A stretch of 64,000 nt of DNA. It comes from Dichetophora obliterata. Lineage: Eukaryota; Arthropoda; Insecta; Diptera; Sciomyzidae. Made by a program: the position numbers and the translations under genes. Location of the stretch: the NCBI GenBank assembly GCA_963920525.1, contig OY986438.1, positions 74,634,636 to 74,698,635 on the forward strand, given 5' to 3'. How positions within the stretch are numbered: position 1 is the first letter of the stretch; each line of letters starts with the position of its first letter. The notes under the pieces are model-generated. The model was not told where the DNA came from, did not search any database, and worked only from the letters and a program-made list of their open reading frames with translations. Below, piece after piece: positions 9,516 through 20,625 of this stretch.

Positions 9516-9924
9516 CAACTAGTTGCTGCACTCTTCGCCTGTGTTCTTGAAGAAACATTTTCCAATGATCGCTGTCGCTTTCTGCTGGTACTTGTACTTT
9601 GTTTCAAAAAATAAATGAGTGTAAAAACTAAGAATTTTTTGACAAAAACCTGCAAACTCACTGCAATATCTTCCTCGATTTCCACTAAAAAGAAAGACTC
9701 TAAGAATTGTTACCTTGAAGCATTTTTGACCTTAGTCTCTTTGTCGTATTTCAACGATCTCTGAACTTCCATTCCAAAAACTTTATCTTTTTATTTTCCT
9801 CAGTTATAGTACCATTAACTTTTCCTTTAAACAATTCTTTGAAAACTTCAATATTTTCATGCACTGGCTGAAGACTCGCTGTTAACCAAACAATTCAATA
9901 ATTTTTATTTGAGCAACTACCAAA
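9516..9924. other. Non-coding spacer
   Basis: AT-rich sequence with no convincing ORF, repeat boundary or RNA gene seen. Confidence 0.4.
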
Positions 9925-11540
9925 TTTCAAACAAATATGTATCTTTTCATATACATGTAAAAATAAATAGAAACACTTGTATTTCTATATTTAAAGCTGT
10001 ATGAATTATTTTTATATATAATTGTGGATTTAACTCCCTCAGGTGATGATTCGCCTTGATTAGGCGAGTAAAAATATGCAATGATGAGGTTCACCCCCTC
10101 CCCCTTTGGGAGCTAGAGAGGAAAAACTTGATATGAGTCCTTACGTCTTACTCTATATTTTATTTGGTGGGATGACATAAGGTCCATGGACATTATCCGT
10201 TCCATGGACATTATGTCTACTTCGCAAACGGACATAATATCCATGGACCTTATGGCATTTTTAGACTGGAAAACTGCGCGATTTTTAATACAAATTGTTA
10301 ATTTTTTATACATTAGTTTAAAGAATTTATTAAAGTTGGGTGCAGTTGTCTGTATGTATGAAATTCTGTACACAAAATTCTGCATTAACAGAAAATTGTT
10401 AAAAAAATTCTGTATGCCTAAATTCTGCAAAATATGGACTAGGGTAAATAAGCTTAAAATAACAAACCTTCCTTACTTTCTTTGAACACACCGTTTTGTA
10501 TCCCAAAAAAAGTTAAAATGCTGTAAGTGGCAGAGCAGACTTTTTGAAAGCAAAATTTAAAAAAAAACAGTATATTGAAATAAAGGAAAATTAGACAAAC
10601 AGTATTTTAAAAGTACTGTAAAAATTACAGCATTTTGACAATACAGATTTTTGACAAGCAGAAAACTGACCCGCTCCCAATTTTTTATTTTATGATAAAA
10701 AGATTTGCCCTTGTACGGAATGTTGTTTTTGTCATATAAAACTGATACTTTCATGAAATATGTATGACGTGTTCAGTAAAATTGTTTAAAATTAAATTTG
10801 TATGGACTTTATGTCCGTTTTGATTTGGACATAATGTCTATGGACCTTATGTCCGTGGACGTTATGCCATCCACCATTTTATTTATATCTTAACCGATCT
10901 CCAAAGTCAATAGCATCTTGAAAAAGAGACTCCATGACTTTCAAACCAATGATTCAAAAACCGTTTTCTAATCGTACCACCACACTAAAAGTTAACTGTT
11001 TTATGTGTGGTAATTTAAAATTAAAAAGTAGTTATGTTTGCAAAGAGTACTCAAGTACTATGGCAAGATCAAAAACCAAGTCAATAGAAAACTTTATCAT
11101 AAAATAAAAATTATATCATAAAAATTATTAAAAAATTATTTAATAACCGAGATATTTATTATCAAAGTTTAATTAAAAATTTTTTTAGAATTTAGTTGCT
11201 CATAACTTTCCCAATTGTTTTATAAATAACTTAATGTAAAGTTCATTTTCTTCTCAACAAAATATAAACTTTTTATATCGGCTAAGAGATACATTAAATA
11301 TATAGTAAAATGTAAATACACATATTTTCAAGTTTTTCCTCTCTAGCTCCCAAAGGGAGGGGGGATGAACCTCATCCTTGCATATTTTTACTCGCCTAAT
11401 CAAGGAGAATCACCACCCGAGGGAGTTCAATCTATATCTTCGGCACTTTATATATAATTCATGAAGCTTTAAATATAAAAATACATGTGTCCCAATTTAT
11501 TTTCACACCATATATACGTATATCCATTTCAAATTTAATT
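9925..11540. mobile_element. Long-TIR element interrupted by a second element
   Basis: About 205 bp at the left (9925-10135) and 215 bp at the right (11325-11540) are inverted copies, including CTCCCTC, a small CGCCTTGATTAGGCG hairpin and CTCTCTAGCTCCCAAAGGG. The outer ends and any target duplication are not resolved. The interior holds AT-rich non-coding DNA and the element at 10166-10875. Confidence 0.7.
10166..10875. mobile_element. 710-bp nested element with GGTGG termini, 9-bp TSD and GGACATAATGTCC arrays
   Basis: ATTTTATTT flanks it at 10157-10165 and 10876-10884. The ends are GGTGGGATGACATAAG at the left and its near complement at the right. Palindromic units of the type GGACATAATGTCC and TCCATGGA are repeated just inside both ends (10180-10250 and 10800-10865). 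The interior is AT-rich without a transposase. It sits within the longer element at 9925-11540 and is therefore younger than it. Confidence 0.8.
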
Positions 11541-11665
11541 TCCATAATTTTACACTGATTTCACGAAAATATATTTATTTTAAAAGCAAATCACTTCAAT
11601 TAAATTAAAAGTTTTCATTAAAGAGCCCTGGGCTCTCATCACGTGTGACGAGAATCGTTTGATGA

Positions 11666-11785
11666 TATCGTTTCAACGATACTTTAACATCACGTAACCT
11701 ATAATTTTATGTATCGTCTAAACGATATCGTTTTGCTTGGTTCATGTATGGCAAACAACTGTCAAATGGTATCGTCGAAACGATT
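11666..11785. repeat. Three palindromic TATCGT(N4)ACGATA boxes
   Basis: The boxes lie at 11666-11681, 11712-11727 and 11770-11785 (last base T). The four central bases vary while the TATCGT/ACGAT halves are kept. Each half contains CGATA, the core recognised by BEAF-32 in Drosophila; any boundary role here is speculation. Confidence 0.6.
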
Positions 11786-11863
11786 GCTTGGCGCGATAGC
11801 TAATTTGGTCTGGCTATTTTTCTGGTTGGAAATAATAATAAAAATAATTATGTTGACTTTATA

Positions 11864-11951
11864 TGATTTAAATACAAATTCTAAATGTTTGATAGTTTAA
11901 ATCATACTTGATTTTAAATACAAATTCTAGTTGTTTGATAGTTTAAAATCG
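11864..11951. repeat. Two-copy tandem repeat, about 46 bp
   Basis: GATTTAAATACAAATTCTA and the following GTTTGATAGTTTAAA recur about 46 bp later with small changes. Confidence 0.7.
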
Positions 11952-12182
11952 TTTATTGAGCTTAAGGTCAAAGTTAGAACAATTAATTTGTTCTAACGAA
12001 TCTTTCCAAAGAAACAACAACAACAACAACAAAGTTTTTTCAATATGAAAAGGAAAAAATCACAAGCTGATCTGATTGCAATTTCTGCCTGGCTAAGGGC
12101 GTCATCAGAGTTCTTTGTGATACCCGTGCAAACGCGCACTAACGCACTGCACCACCGGGGCGATGAGATTTGAAGTGTCAAT

Positions 12183-12439
12183 TTCTCAGTTTTTCTCAAT
12201 TTCATAATTTCACATTTGTTGTTGTATTTTTGCTTTACTTTAGTCTCTATGCTCGACCAAACGGAAACAGCTGAAAACAAAATCAGCAAAAATCTAAAAA
12301 CAACTTCAGTAAACATGCTTTGTTCGTGGAGACTTCCAGCAGGCTGTTGGACTACATATAATAACATAAGCATAGAGACTAAAGTAAAGCAAAAATACAA
12401 CAACAAATGTGAAATTATGAAATTGAGAAAAACTGAGAA
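12183..12439. mobile_element. Foldback MITE: perfect 71-bp inverted repeat around a 115-bp loop
   Basis: 12183-12253 is the exact reverse complement of 12369-12439. The loop 12254-12368 has no recognised coding content. Apparent ORFs starting MLLYFCF on both strands are just the two arms read twice. No clear target duplication was seen. Perfect arms imply recent formation or homogenisation. Confidence 0.85.
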
Positions 12440-12545
12440 TTTAAATTTTTAAATTTGATCACAAAAAAGTGAATCAGTAAATAACGAAATAAGAATACAT
12501 TCAATGAATGCAAAATTTATTTATAAATAAAGTTTTAAGTTCACA

Positions 12546-13147
12546 TTCATTAAAAAAAATTATTAATTATTCATTTCAATTATTCATTTTCGTTATTCAG
12601 AATAATGCATAATTTTTTTATTCATTTGAATGGTATTCCCAAAGAATGCAATTCACAAAGAATTTCAGAATTTTCAATTATTCTTTATTTATTCATTATT
12701 AATTTTTCATTCGTTATTTTTTTTTTTTTTCATTATTCATTTATTATTCATTGCTCAGTTTTTATTCATTATGCACTTGTTATTTATTATTCATTTTTTA
12801 TTCATTATTCGTTATTAATTTTTTATTTATGGCTACGACTAAAATGAATAATGAATAACAAATTTATAAAAAAATAATAATGAATAAAAAATTAATAGTG
12901 AACAAAAATGAATAATGAATAAAAAATTAATAATGAAAAAAGATAGAATAATGAATAACAAATTAATAATGAATAACAAAAGAATAATGAATAACAACTG
13001 AATGAAAAATTAATGACGAATATTCTGAAAATTCTGCAATTTTTTGTGAATTTCATTCTTTGTGAATAGCATTTTGAAATGAATAAACAAATTGGTTCAT
13101 TATTCTGAAAAATTAAAATGAATAATTGAAATGAATAATTAATCATT
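12546..13147. repeat. About 300-bp-arm degenerate palindrome rich in TTATTCATT
   Basis: Unique landmarks prove inversion rather than plain low complexity. CAAAGAATGCAATTCACAAAG and the following GAATTTCAGAATTTT on the left (about 12638-12685) are mirrored at about 13010-13080. The outer ends ATTAATTATTCATTTCAATT are mirrored at 13115-13145. Confidence 0.75.
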
Positions 13148-13855
13148 TTTTAACAAATAAATCGCCGATATGTGACTTCGTCGGCCGATTTCGATAATTT
13201 TTTCAGGAATTGCTTATTTTGCTCCCTAGATCACAAATTCTGAGTTTAGAAAAAACCAAAATTCTGGTATTCCGGAAAAAATTGTCCGATATGACTTTTT
13301 AATATAACTTAATTTAATATCTTTAAAAATGTAATTTAATTTAATAAATAAATTTGATCATTCGCTGAAATTAACTTCAGAATTAATTTTAAAAAAGAAA
13401 TCAGCAAAAGTGAAACATTAGTTTACGAGCTACTACTAGCTCTCAAAAGCTTAAGACTCGATTTTCTCGAAACACGATTTTTCTCCCACACCTTTTTTAC
13501 ACCCAATGATTTTTACACCCAAAAATAAAACAGATTAGTATTTTCAGAGAAAACAGTTAACTTTTACTTGAACAAAGACTAAACAAAATGTATTGGAGCG
13601 GTTTTTAAAGCAGCACCGTTAAAAAAAAATATCTAAGTATTTAAAAGGTTGAAACATCACTTGAAATGGAGCTTTTATTTGTTGAATTTTAGTTTGATCT
13701 TTTGGTTTTACATTTCAGTCATAATTTGCTAAATAACAGCTTTGTTTAAGTTTAGTAAACTGTTCAAAAAAATGTCTAAAAAATTATATTTTTTCAATAA
13801 CTCTAAAAGTACCTCTCCCCCTTAAGAAATTCAAAAGTTTATCAGCTGCTTTGAA

Positions 13856-14206
13856 ATTCAATAGGTTAAACTTTGTCTCCCCCAAATTTGAAGTCAAAAG
13901 CTCAATGCGTTGATTTTTGAGATTTTTTTAATATAAGCGTTGCTTTAAAGCAACGACGTTTAATGGGTTCAAACTGAATGTGAATTAATTTTATTTATAA
14001 ATCAATTTTGCATTCATTGAATGTATTCTAATTCAATAGGTTAAACTTTGTCTCCCCCAAATTTCAAGTCAAAAGCTCCATGCATTGATTTTTGAGATTT
14101 TTTTAATATAAGCGTTGCTTTAAAGCAACCGACGTTTAATAGGTTAAAACTGAATGTGAATTAAAAATTTTATTTATAAATCAATTTTGCATTCATTGAA
14201 TGTAGT
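13856..14206. repeat. Two-copy 175-bp tandem repeat
   Basis: ATTCAATAGGTTAAACTTTG begins both copies (13856 and 14031). The units differ by a few substitutions and short indels. Confidence 0.85.
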
Positions 14207-14235
14207 CTTAAGTCGTTATTCAGTTGTACTTAAAA

Positions 14236-14680
14236 TTCTTAATATGAATGCGGATTTTACAGCTCTGATATTACTTAAATTACATCACTTATATTATTAA
14301 TTAAGTGATGATGAAAGATATAACTTAATTATATCAATTAAATTACATCACTTATATTACATATTCGTTTTTTTTTCTACATTATTTTCGTGAAATTCCT
14401 TATCCGCACTTCCATTAAACATTTCTGAACTCATATCTGTGTGCAAATAGAACTTTCTTACAAGAAATAGCACGTGGTGGCAAGAAGTCACCTCTCTCAA
14501 CTTTTCTTGAGAACTCACTCAAACAGATATTTTAAATTTGAACTTTATTCACACCAAAGTTGAGAGCCCTCTCAAATTCCAAAAAGTAGGAGTGGAGTAT
14601 TTTCGTTAAGCTTAACGAAAGAAGATTTTATTCACCCCTCAAAAATCTTGGCACTAAGTTTTTATTCACACCACCCAATA
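14236..14680. other. Non-coding spacer
   Basis: AT-rich, with repeated TTACATCACTTATATTA-like runs (14280-14360). No gene was recognised. Confidence 0.4.
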
Positions 14681-14688
14681 TGTATAAC

Positions 14689-16732
14689 TAATGTTACCAA
14701 CTATACTTACTTTGTAAGTATCATACTTATTTTCAGCTTCATATACTTACTAAAATTCCATGCTTATAAGTATACTTACTTATAAGATTTATACTTATTC
14801 ATGCTTACTTTTCAGCTCTGGTTGAACTTTTGCTTGCAAAAGCATAAAAAGTTTGGAAATTGAAGTCAACAGCGTTAAAAATACAGACACTGGAGTCAAT
14901 TTTATTTGTTTAAAATAATATTGAATACAGCTGTATCGAATTTTACAAATTTGGAAAGACAAGACTTGACATATTAAACAACATTTCCAGCCAAGAAAAA
15001 TACGATTCCAAGCAAAAATAAAGCAAACCAGTTAATGTAGCACGTCAATTCAGTGACAGTGAGGGTGAATAATGATAACTTTGCTTTGATCTCTGTATAC
15101 ATTTTAGGCTGGGTTGATTTGTACGGAAAAAAAAAAATTATGTTGCCTGGGCGGTTTTCAGAGGGTGCAATTTACCCTATCACATCTTCAATTTTGTGAA
15201 TTTTTTCTTTAGGAATTTTTTTCCAAAAATTTTTGTATATAAACGTGCACAGATAGAACAATACTGATGCCAGAAATTAAATCTTCGTACCCGATTCAAC
15301 TTAAAACCGGTCTCACATTTATACGTTTTTAAACAAAAATTTATCGTAAAAAATTCCTAAAGAAAAAAATTTACAAAATTCAAGGTTTTTGACCATCACG
15401 GCTGAACCACAAAAGCTGTCCACCTAATATTTACATGTGTTTGTGTGGTCCTCCGAAATTTTTTCGTTTTTTAGATCTCCCTAGGTGGCGCTGTGGTCGA
15501 TTTTTATCGGTTTATAAATACAATTTTTTTAAAAATCGACCACAGCGCCACCTAGGGGGATCTAAAAAACAAAACCCGATAAATTTTTTTATTAAAACGT
15601 AGCAATGTGAGACCGGTTTTAAGTTGATTTTGGCATCAGTTTTGTTCTAGCTGTGCACGTTTATATACAAAAATTTTTGGAAAAAAATTTCTAAAGAAAA
15701 AATTCACAAAATTAAAGCTGTAATAGGGTAAAGTGCACCTCTATCGCTCCCTTTTTTTAATAACTTTTCATGACTGATCCGAAAATCGCCCAGGCAACAT
15801 AGGCTTGCAAATCAACCTAGCCTAATTCGTTTGAATCTGATTTTTCTATTTTATTTTTATTTCACTACTTTGAAAGTACGTATTACTTTTAACTGTTTGT
15901 TATGCTTTTTTTGTTTGTTTTCAAACTATTTTATATATATGCGTAAAGCGATAGTTTTGAGTACGTTTTCGGAAAGAAATTTTTCTTGTAAATTTTTGTT
16001 TTTTTTTTTTAATTTGTATGATCAATGTTCTTTCTAGAGAAGATTAAATTCGTGAAAATTTATTCCATAACAAAATGTTAATTATTAAAATGTGCATTTC
16101 TATAGTTAGTTTTTAACTCGTTTTCGAAAAAAAGATTCGTTTTTGAGAGGCAATTCAGTCCGGCGAATGAATTAAAGTTAATAATTGTTTATGTATGAGT
16201 GCCGAAAAATAACTTTTCAATAGTTTTTTCAACTCGTTTCCGAACAAAAAATAGACAGTTGATGATTCTTTTATTAACTCACTTCTGAAGAAAAAAGGTT
16301 CACTTTTGAGAGGCATTTTAGTCCGACGAATGAGTCCAAAAGAGTTAATTTATGAGTGTCGAAAATTAATTTTTCTAACCGAAAAAGTTCATAAATGAAT
16401 TAAAAAAAAAGATAGTTTTGGTTCACTGGGTATATGAACTGCAAATATATAAAATTTAATTTTTTTTATCTGAAGAATTTCGGTTTTAGTTAGATTGCCT
16501 ACACAAAACTTTTCGAGAAGAACAAAAAGAGGGCGTTACAACACTTACGAAATATTGTGGGTTCTATTGGTTCTTATATTAGTAAATAATATCAAGAAAA
16601 TATGAAAATTTTTTTCTAAGTTGATATACTTACTTATACTTATTTTTTAAAATTATACTTACAAATACTTACTTTTCAGTGTTCTAAGTAGCAAATATAC
16701 TTATTTTTTAATAACATGAGTTGGTAGCATTA
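14689..16732. mobile_element. 2,044-bp non-autonomous hAT-like element with TACTTA subterminal arrays
   Basis: The 8-bp duplication TGTATAAC lies at 14681-14688 and 16733-16740. The 14-bp termini are TAATGTTACCAACT and TAATGCTACCAACT (right end inverted). Many ATACTTA/TAAGTAT motifs crowd within about 130 bp of each end. No hAT transposase is encoded. The interior contains another inverted-repeat element (15107-15822) and a roughly 175-bp imperfect tandem repeat (about 16140-16390). Confidence 0.85.
15107..15822. mobile_element. 716-bp long-inverted-repeat MITE with TA target
   Basis: The ends GGCTGGGTTGATTTG and CAAATCAACCTAGCC are flanked by TA at 15105-15106 and 15823-15824. Arms of about 250 bp pair across most of the element with mismatches. 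The centre contains a further near-perfect palindrome (about 15473-15570) around CCTAGGTGGCGCTGTGGTCG. Non-coding. The TA duplication suggests a Tc1/mariner-mobilised unit. Confidence 0.75.
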
Positions 16733-16740
16733 TGTATAAC

Positions 16741-17382
16741 GAAAACACTTATAGGGAATTCCACAAAAAGTCAACCGTGACCAAAAAATTAAAACTTATT
16801 AAAAACTTATTATTTTATGATATTGTGTAAGAGAAACATTTTAATTTTATTAATTTAAGCAATTTATACATAAATTCATTTACCTTAAAGATCAAGTCGT
16901 CTGCGCTGTTTCACAAATGTAGTTTTTCTTTTTCGTAAATGTTTAGTAAATGTTTCGTAAACTTTTTGTTTTATTAAAAATGGAAGTCATTGGCTTAAGA
17001 TAATAAAAAAATGGTTGAGGCAAGGAAAGAAAACTATATTAAATTGGTTTTTTAATTACTAAATTAAATAATTACTTAATTACCTAATTATTTAACTACC
17101 TAATTATTTAACTACCTAATTACTTAACTACCCAACTAAACCGCAACATTGTAAGGTACGACGTGATTTGTCTCCACGTGACGATATGTAAATATAATAT
17201 TAAACAAAAAACTGTGGACTTTATTTGAGATTTTTTTACGCCGAAAGCATGCTTATGAGTAATAATAATTTGGCTTTCAAATACTCTTCCCCATGTTAGT
17301 TACTTTCGTTAAAATTTGTAATCGCACACAACGATTGCAACGTTTGTTGACTGGACTCGTCCGACACATAAACATGCAATAA
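16741..17382. other. Non-coding spacer with a TAATTA..TTAACTACC microsatellite
   Basis: A roughly 16-bp unit (TTAACTACCTAATTA-like) repeats at 17050-17125. Nothing else was recognised. Confidence 0.5.
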
Positions 17383-17462
17383 CAATAGAGTTCAGCTACT
17401 ACAGCTTTTTCGCGCTTTCTCCGCAATCTTAAGAACCAGCCCAAATAACATTAAAATATCTC
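17383..17462 (+). pseudogene. Gypsy integrase fragment, second copy
   Basis: This matches, in inverted orientation, the end of the integrase region at about 860-955, with small differences including a 6-base deletion near 17430. It abuts the 3' end of J1 directly, as 859 onward would if the MITE at 537-858 were absent. Confidence 0.7.
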
Positions 17463-17586
17463 AATGATATCGATTAGAGTGGTCCAAAACAATCTAAAGT
17501 GAGAAAAAAATTACCCACCATAATATGGGTTGGGCTCAGGGACAACACAAGACATAACAACTAACCATGCGTTTACATAGATCTAA

Positions 17587-19138
17587 TCATACATTAGTTT
17601 TCAATCTACTTTTGAGTTGACCTTTCGATAAGTGAACATCAAAAAAGCTACAGTTGTTAACAAAGGTACTCATGCGATGTAAAGGAGCAGTAGCCATATA
17701 ATTTGTTCTACTAAATGGTAAGTAAATTAAATTGTTAGCATTTCTACTGCTTCTACGGTTAGTGTTAAAATTTAAAAGAGTTAGGAGTTCTGGTGAATCG
17801 AATACACCAGTTATGAGTTGGTTGGTGTAAATAGACGATATCTGCAGACTTCCTTCTCTCATTCAAAGATTGCATTTTTAATAGTTTTAAACGATCCTCA
17901 TAAGGAGGAAGGTTTAAAGTGTCAGTTGCACTTAAGCCCCTTAGAGCAAACCGAACAAAACGTTTTTGGATTCTCTCTATACGTTCAACATGTACATTGT
18001 AACTTGGGGACCAAACTTGACTTGCATACTCTAAGTGAGGTCGCACAATTGCATAATACAGCGTTGTAGTTGTGATCATACTATTAAGTTCTTTGGCCCA
18101 GCGTTTCATAAACTCGAGCATAGAAGATGTTTTTTTACAAATGTAATCAATATGAACGTTAAACGATAGCTTAGAATCCATGCATATACCAAGATCTTTG
18201 ACAGCATCTACACGACTTAAAGCAGTATCTTTTATCTTATAGTCAAAAATGAAATTATTCCTTTTCATAGTTTGGCATTTATCTGGATTTAGAAACATAT
18301 TATTTTTAGAACACCAAATTTCAAAGGATTTCAAATCAGACCGGAGCAGATCTGAATTGTCTTTAGCATCCATTGCTCTGTATATTTTCATATCATCTGC
18401 ATAGATAAGTAGATGAGAGTGTTTGATGATGTGGGTAACATCATTAATGGCTAAAATAAACAGAAGTGGACCAAGGTGGCTACCTTGAGGAACACCTGAT
18501 TCAGCAATAAATTCAGCTGACAATACGCCTCGAAATCGTATTTGATAAGATCGCTCTGTCAGATACGATTAAATCCAGCTTACAAAAAATTGTGGAAAGC
18601 CCATTAACTTTAGTTTAAATAGAATTAAGTTGTGTAGCAGTTTATCAAATGCTTTACTAAAATCAGTGTAAAAACAGTCGACCTGGTTACCTGAATAAAA
18701 TGAATTTAAGCAAAACGTTGTAAAATCGAGGAGATTAGACACAGTGGATCTGCCAGTAACAAATCCATGCTGACGAGTTGTCATGACCGTCCCACAGTGA
18801 ATCTTCACACGATCATACACGAGGCGCTCAAAAAGTTTTTGAATCGACGAGAGTTTCGCGATAGGCCTATAGTTGTTTATATCGTTCTTACAACCTTTTT
18901 TATAAATAGGACTTATAAAAGATTTTTTCCAAAAAAGTGGAAAAATACTTTCGTTAATTGATTTATTGAATAACATGGACAGTGGTTGACTTAGAACGGA
19001 ACCGCATCGTGTTAATACTGCGGCAGGAATTCCGTCAGGTCCAGCATTAAAATCCTCATCGATCAATCCAATATACTTTAAAATATCTTCTGAAGTAAAG
19101 GATATAGAATCCAACAAAACCCTGGGTGTAGAGTTCAT
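17587..19138 (-). pseudogene. Non-LTR reverse transcriptase (J1 ORF2, RT domain)
   Basis: RT blocks are present in order: NNYRPIAKLS, HGFVTGRSTVSNLLDF, motif A with Asp in CFYTDFSKAFD, SGVPQGSHLGPLLF, and the YxDD box as IYADDMKIY. The C-terminal region matches that at 2-412. One in-frame stop (18569-18571) lies between the two halves with the frame otherwise continuous. A 4-base duplication (CCAA, about 17818-17825) relative to the 1-412 copy shifts the last part into another frame. RT would copy the element RNA at the nicked target. The sequence shows clear homology and clear inactivation. Confidence 0.9.
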
Positions 19139-20060
19139 ATATTCAAAGTACTCTTCATCAGGATTAAAAAAGTCTGAACAAAATGACTCTTTAAAGAAAT
19201 TGGCAAATAGATCACAAATTACGATGGGATCGTCAGTAAATCCGTCAGAGGTTTTAAATGATGAAGGGAATCCATCAGATTTTTTTTGGTGTTTATGAAA
19301 ACCGAGAATTTCTTTGGATCAGACAATATTCTCAGCTTAATACTGTCTAAATAATTTTAATATAAGGTAACTGAGCAATTTTCAAAATCCAGAAACAAAC
19401 GCTTGTAGATTTCTAGGTCATTCAAGTCTAAGCTACAGACAGAGAAAACACATATGGCACGGACAGAGAAAACACAGCAAATATTTCCATACAAAAAATT
19501 AATTGAATCATCAAGAGTGTTATTATTAGCATATTCTAAAATAACATTAAGTTTACTTTGCAGTAAATGATTCAACTTCAAAAAGTCAGCTTTTTTAAAA
19601 TTGAATTCATAAACTTTATCTATTGAGTTAGACTTTACTATATTATCCCTGTACGATTTTTACCATATGCTCAATGGTGGATGGTATTCAACAGCAGTCA
19701 AAGCATGAGGGGCCCTCTCAACAATCACATTGTTACTGTAATACTGTTACTGTAAATATATGCTCTTGGCGAGTCTTCGAATTAGATGCACAAAAATATG
19801 TTAACGTATTCTATGCACTCCGCAAGGCTTGCAAAAACTTCTACACTGCTCTTAGGAGGAACGTATGCATTAATAAGATATACATTAGAATTGCAATGTA
19901 CAACCTTAACGCATATAAGTTCGATGTTAGCAGAGCAGGGAATAACAATAATGGAACTAACGAAGGAGTTCCTTACAGCTAATAAGACACCTCCACCGAC
20001 AGCAGAAGTATTGTCAGCGTGTCTATCTCTTCTATAAACTTCAAAACTGTTATCAAACAA
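19139..20060 (-). pseudogene. Apurinic-type endonuclease domain of J1 ORF2, fragmented
   Basis: The stretch 19782-20060 reads FEVYRRDRHADNTSAVGGGV and then VYLINAYVPP, hallmarks of the APE-type endonuclease that nicks target DNA in jockey/CR1 elements. The rest of the domain toward the RT (19139-19780) is recognisable only in pieces, because stops and frame changes intervene. A 14-bp duplication (ACAGAGAAAACACA) occurs near 19437-19472. Confidence 0.7.
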
Positions 20061-20625
20061 TACTAAGTCAGAAATGCTTCCGTTTAACCAAGTTTCAGTG
20101 GGTGCGATAATATCCTCAGATAAATTCTAAGACATTAAAAATATGTCTCGCGTCTTAGAGTGTAATCCCCTTACATTTTGATAGTAAAGGGATAGCCTAT
20201 TCAGTTTTTTTGGGATTGACGAGCGGCTTGAGTGGTCCCTCTAGGCTTATTCTTAGGCTGAAACTCTGTAACGAGTATTATTATCAGTCCACAAATTAGA
20301 GTTTAGAACAATTGCAAACTCTTCAGCTAGAACTGTGAGAATAAAGGAAGCATGGGATGGTTTATAACCCTTTTTTTGCATGAACAAAATGCATTTTGAC
20401 TCGACAAGTTATAATGTTTGATAAAAGTCAATACATTTTCAACAGTTGTGTCGGGCTGAAGACGTGAAATAAATAAATTTTTTCCCTCGACACTGCCCTT
20501 AAGCTCAGCTGCCTATTTCTAGGCTCAATAGGAGTCAAAACTGAACTATTAGTCAAAGAAGGAATGTTAGAAGGTGACAAGAAAGTAACTGGATTGTTCC
20601 TGTTCAAAAGTGGTGCTGAGGGCTG

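Larger units (their letters stand above)
12470..14235. mobile_element. Composite inverted-repeat element with degenerate foldback and internal tandem duplication
   Basis: About 75 bp near 12470-12545 is inverted at 14160-14235, sharing TACATTCAATGAATGCAAAA. The left part (12546-13147) is a long degenerate palindrome made mostly of TTATTCATT units. The segment 13150-13850 is non-coding. The right part holds a 175-bp tandem duplication (13856-14030 and 14031-14206), each unit ending in a copy of the inverted terminal sequence. No transposase or clear TSD was found. Confidence 0.6.

Noticed and set aside
10113..10485. ORFs on both strands rich in MDIMSM repeats
   Set aside because: They translate the palindromic GGACATAATGTCC arrays of the nested MITE.
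12055..12170. Reverse-strand stretch resembling a tRNA-derived SINE head (GGTGGTGCAGTGCGTTAGTGCGC)
   Set aside because: An A-box-like part is visible, but no convincing B box, tRNA fold or repeat copy; too weak to list.
12605..12847. Forward ORFs of about 80 codons rich in Phe/Ile
   Set aside because: They translate TTATTCATT low-complexity sequence.
16000..16700. Host gene or exon in the 14.7-16.7 kb interval
   Set aside because: The whole interval is bounded by hAT-type ends with an exact 8-bp duplication and has no sustained coding frame.
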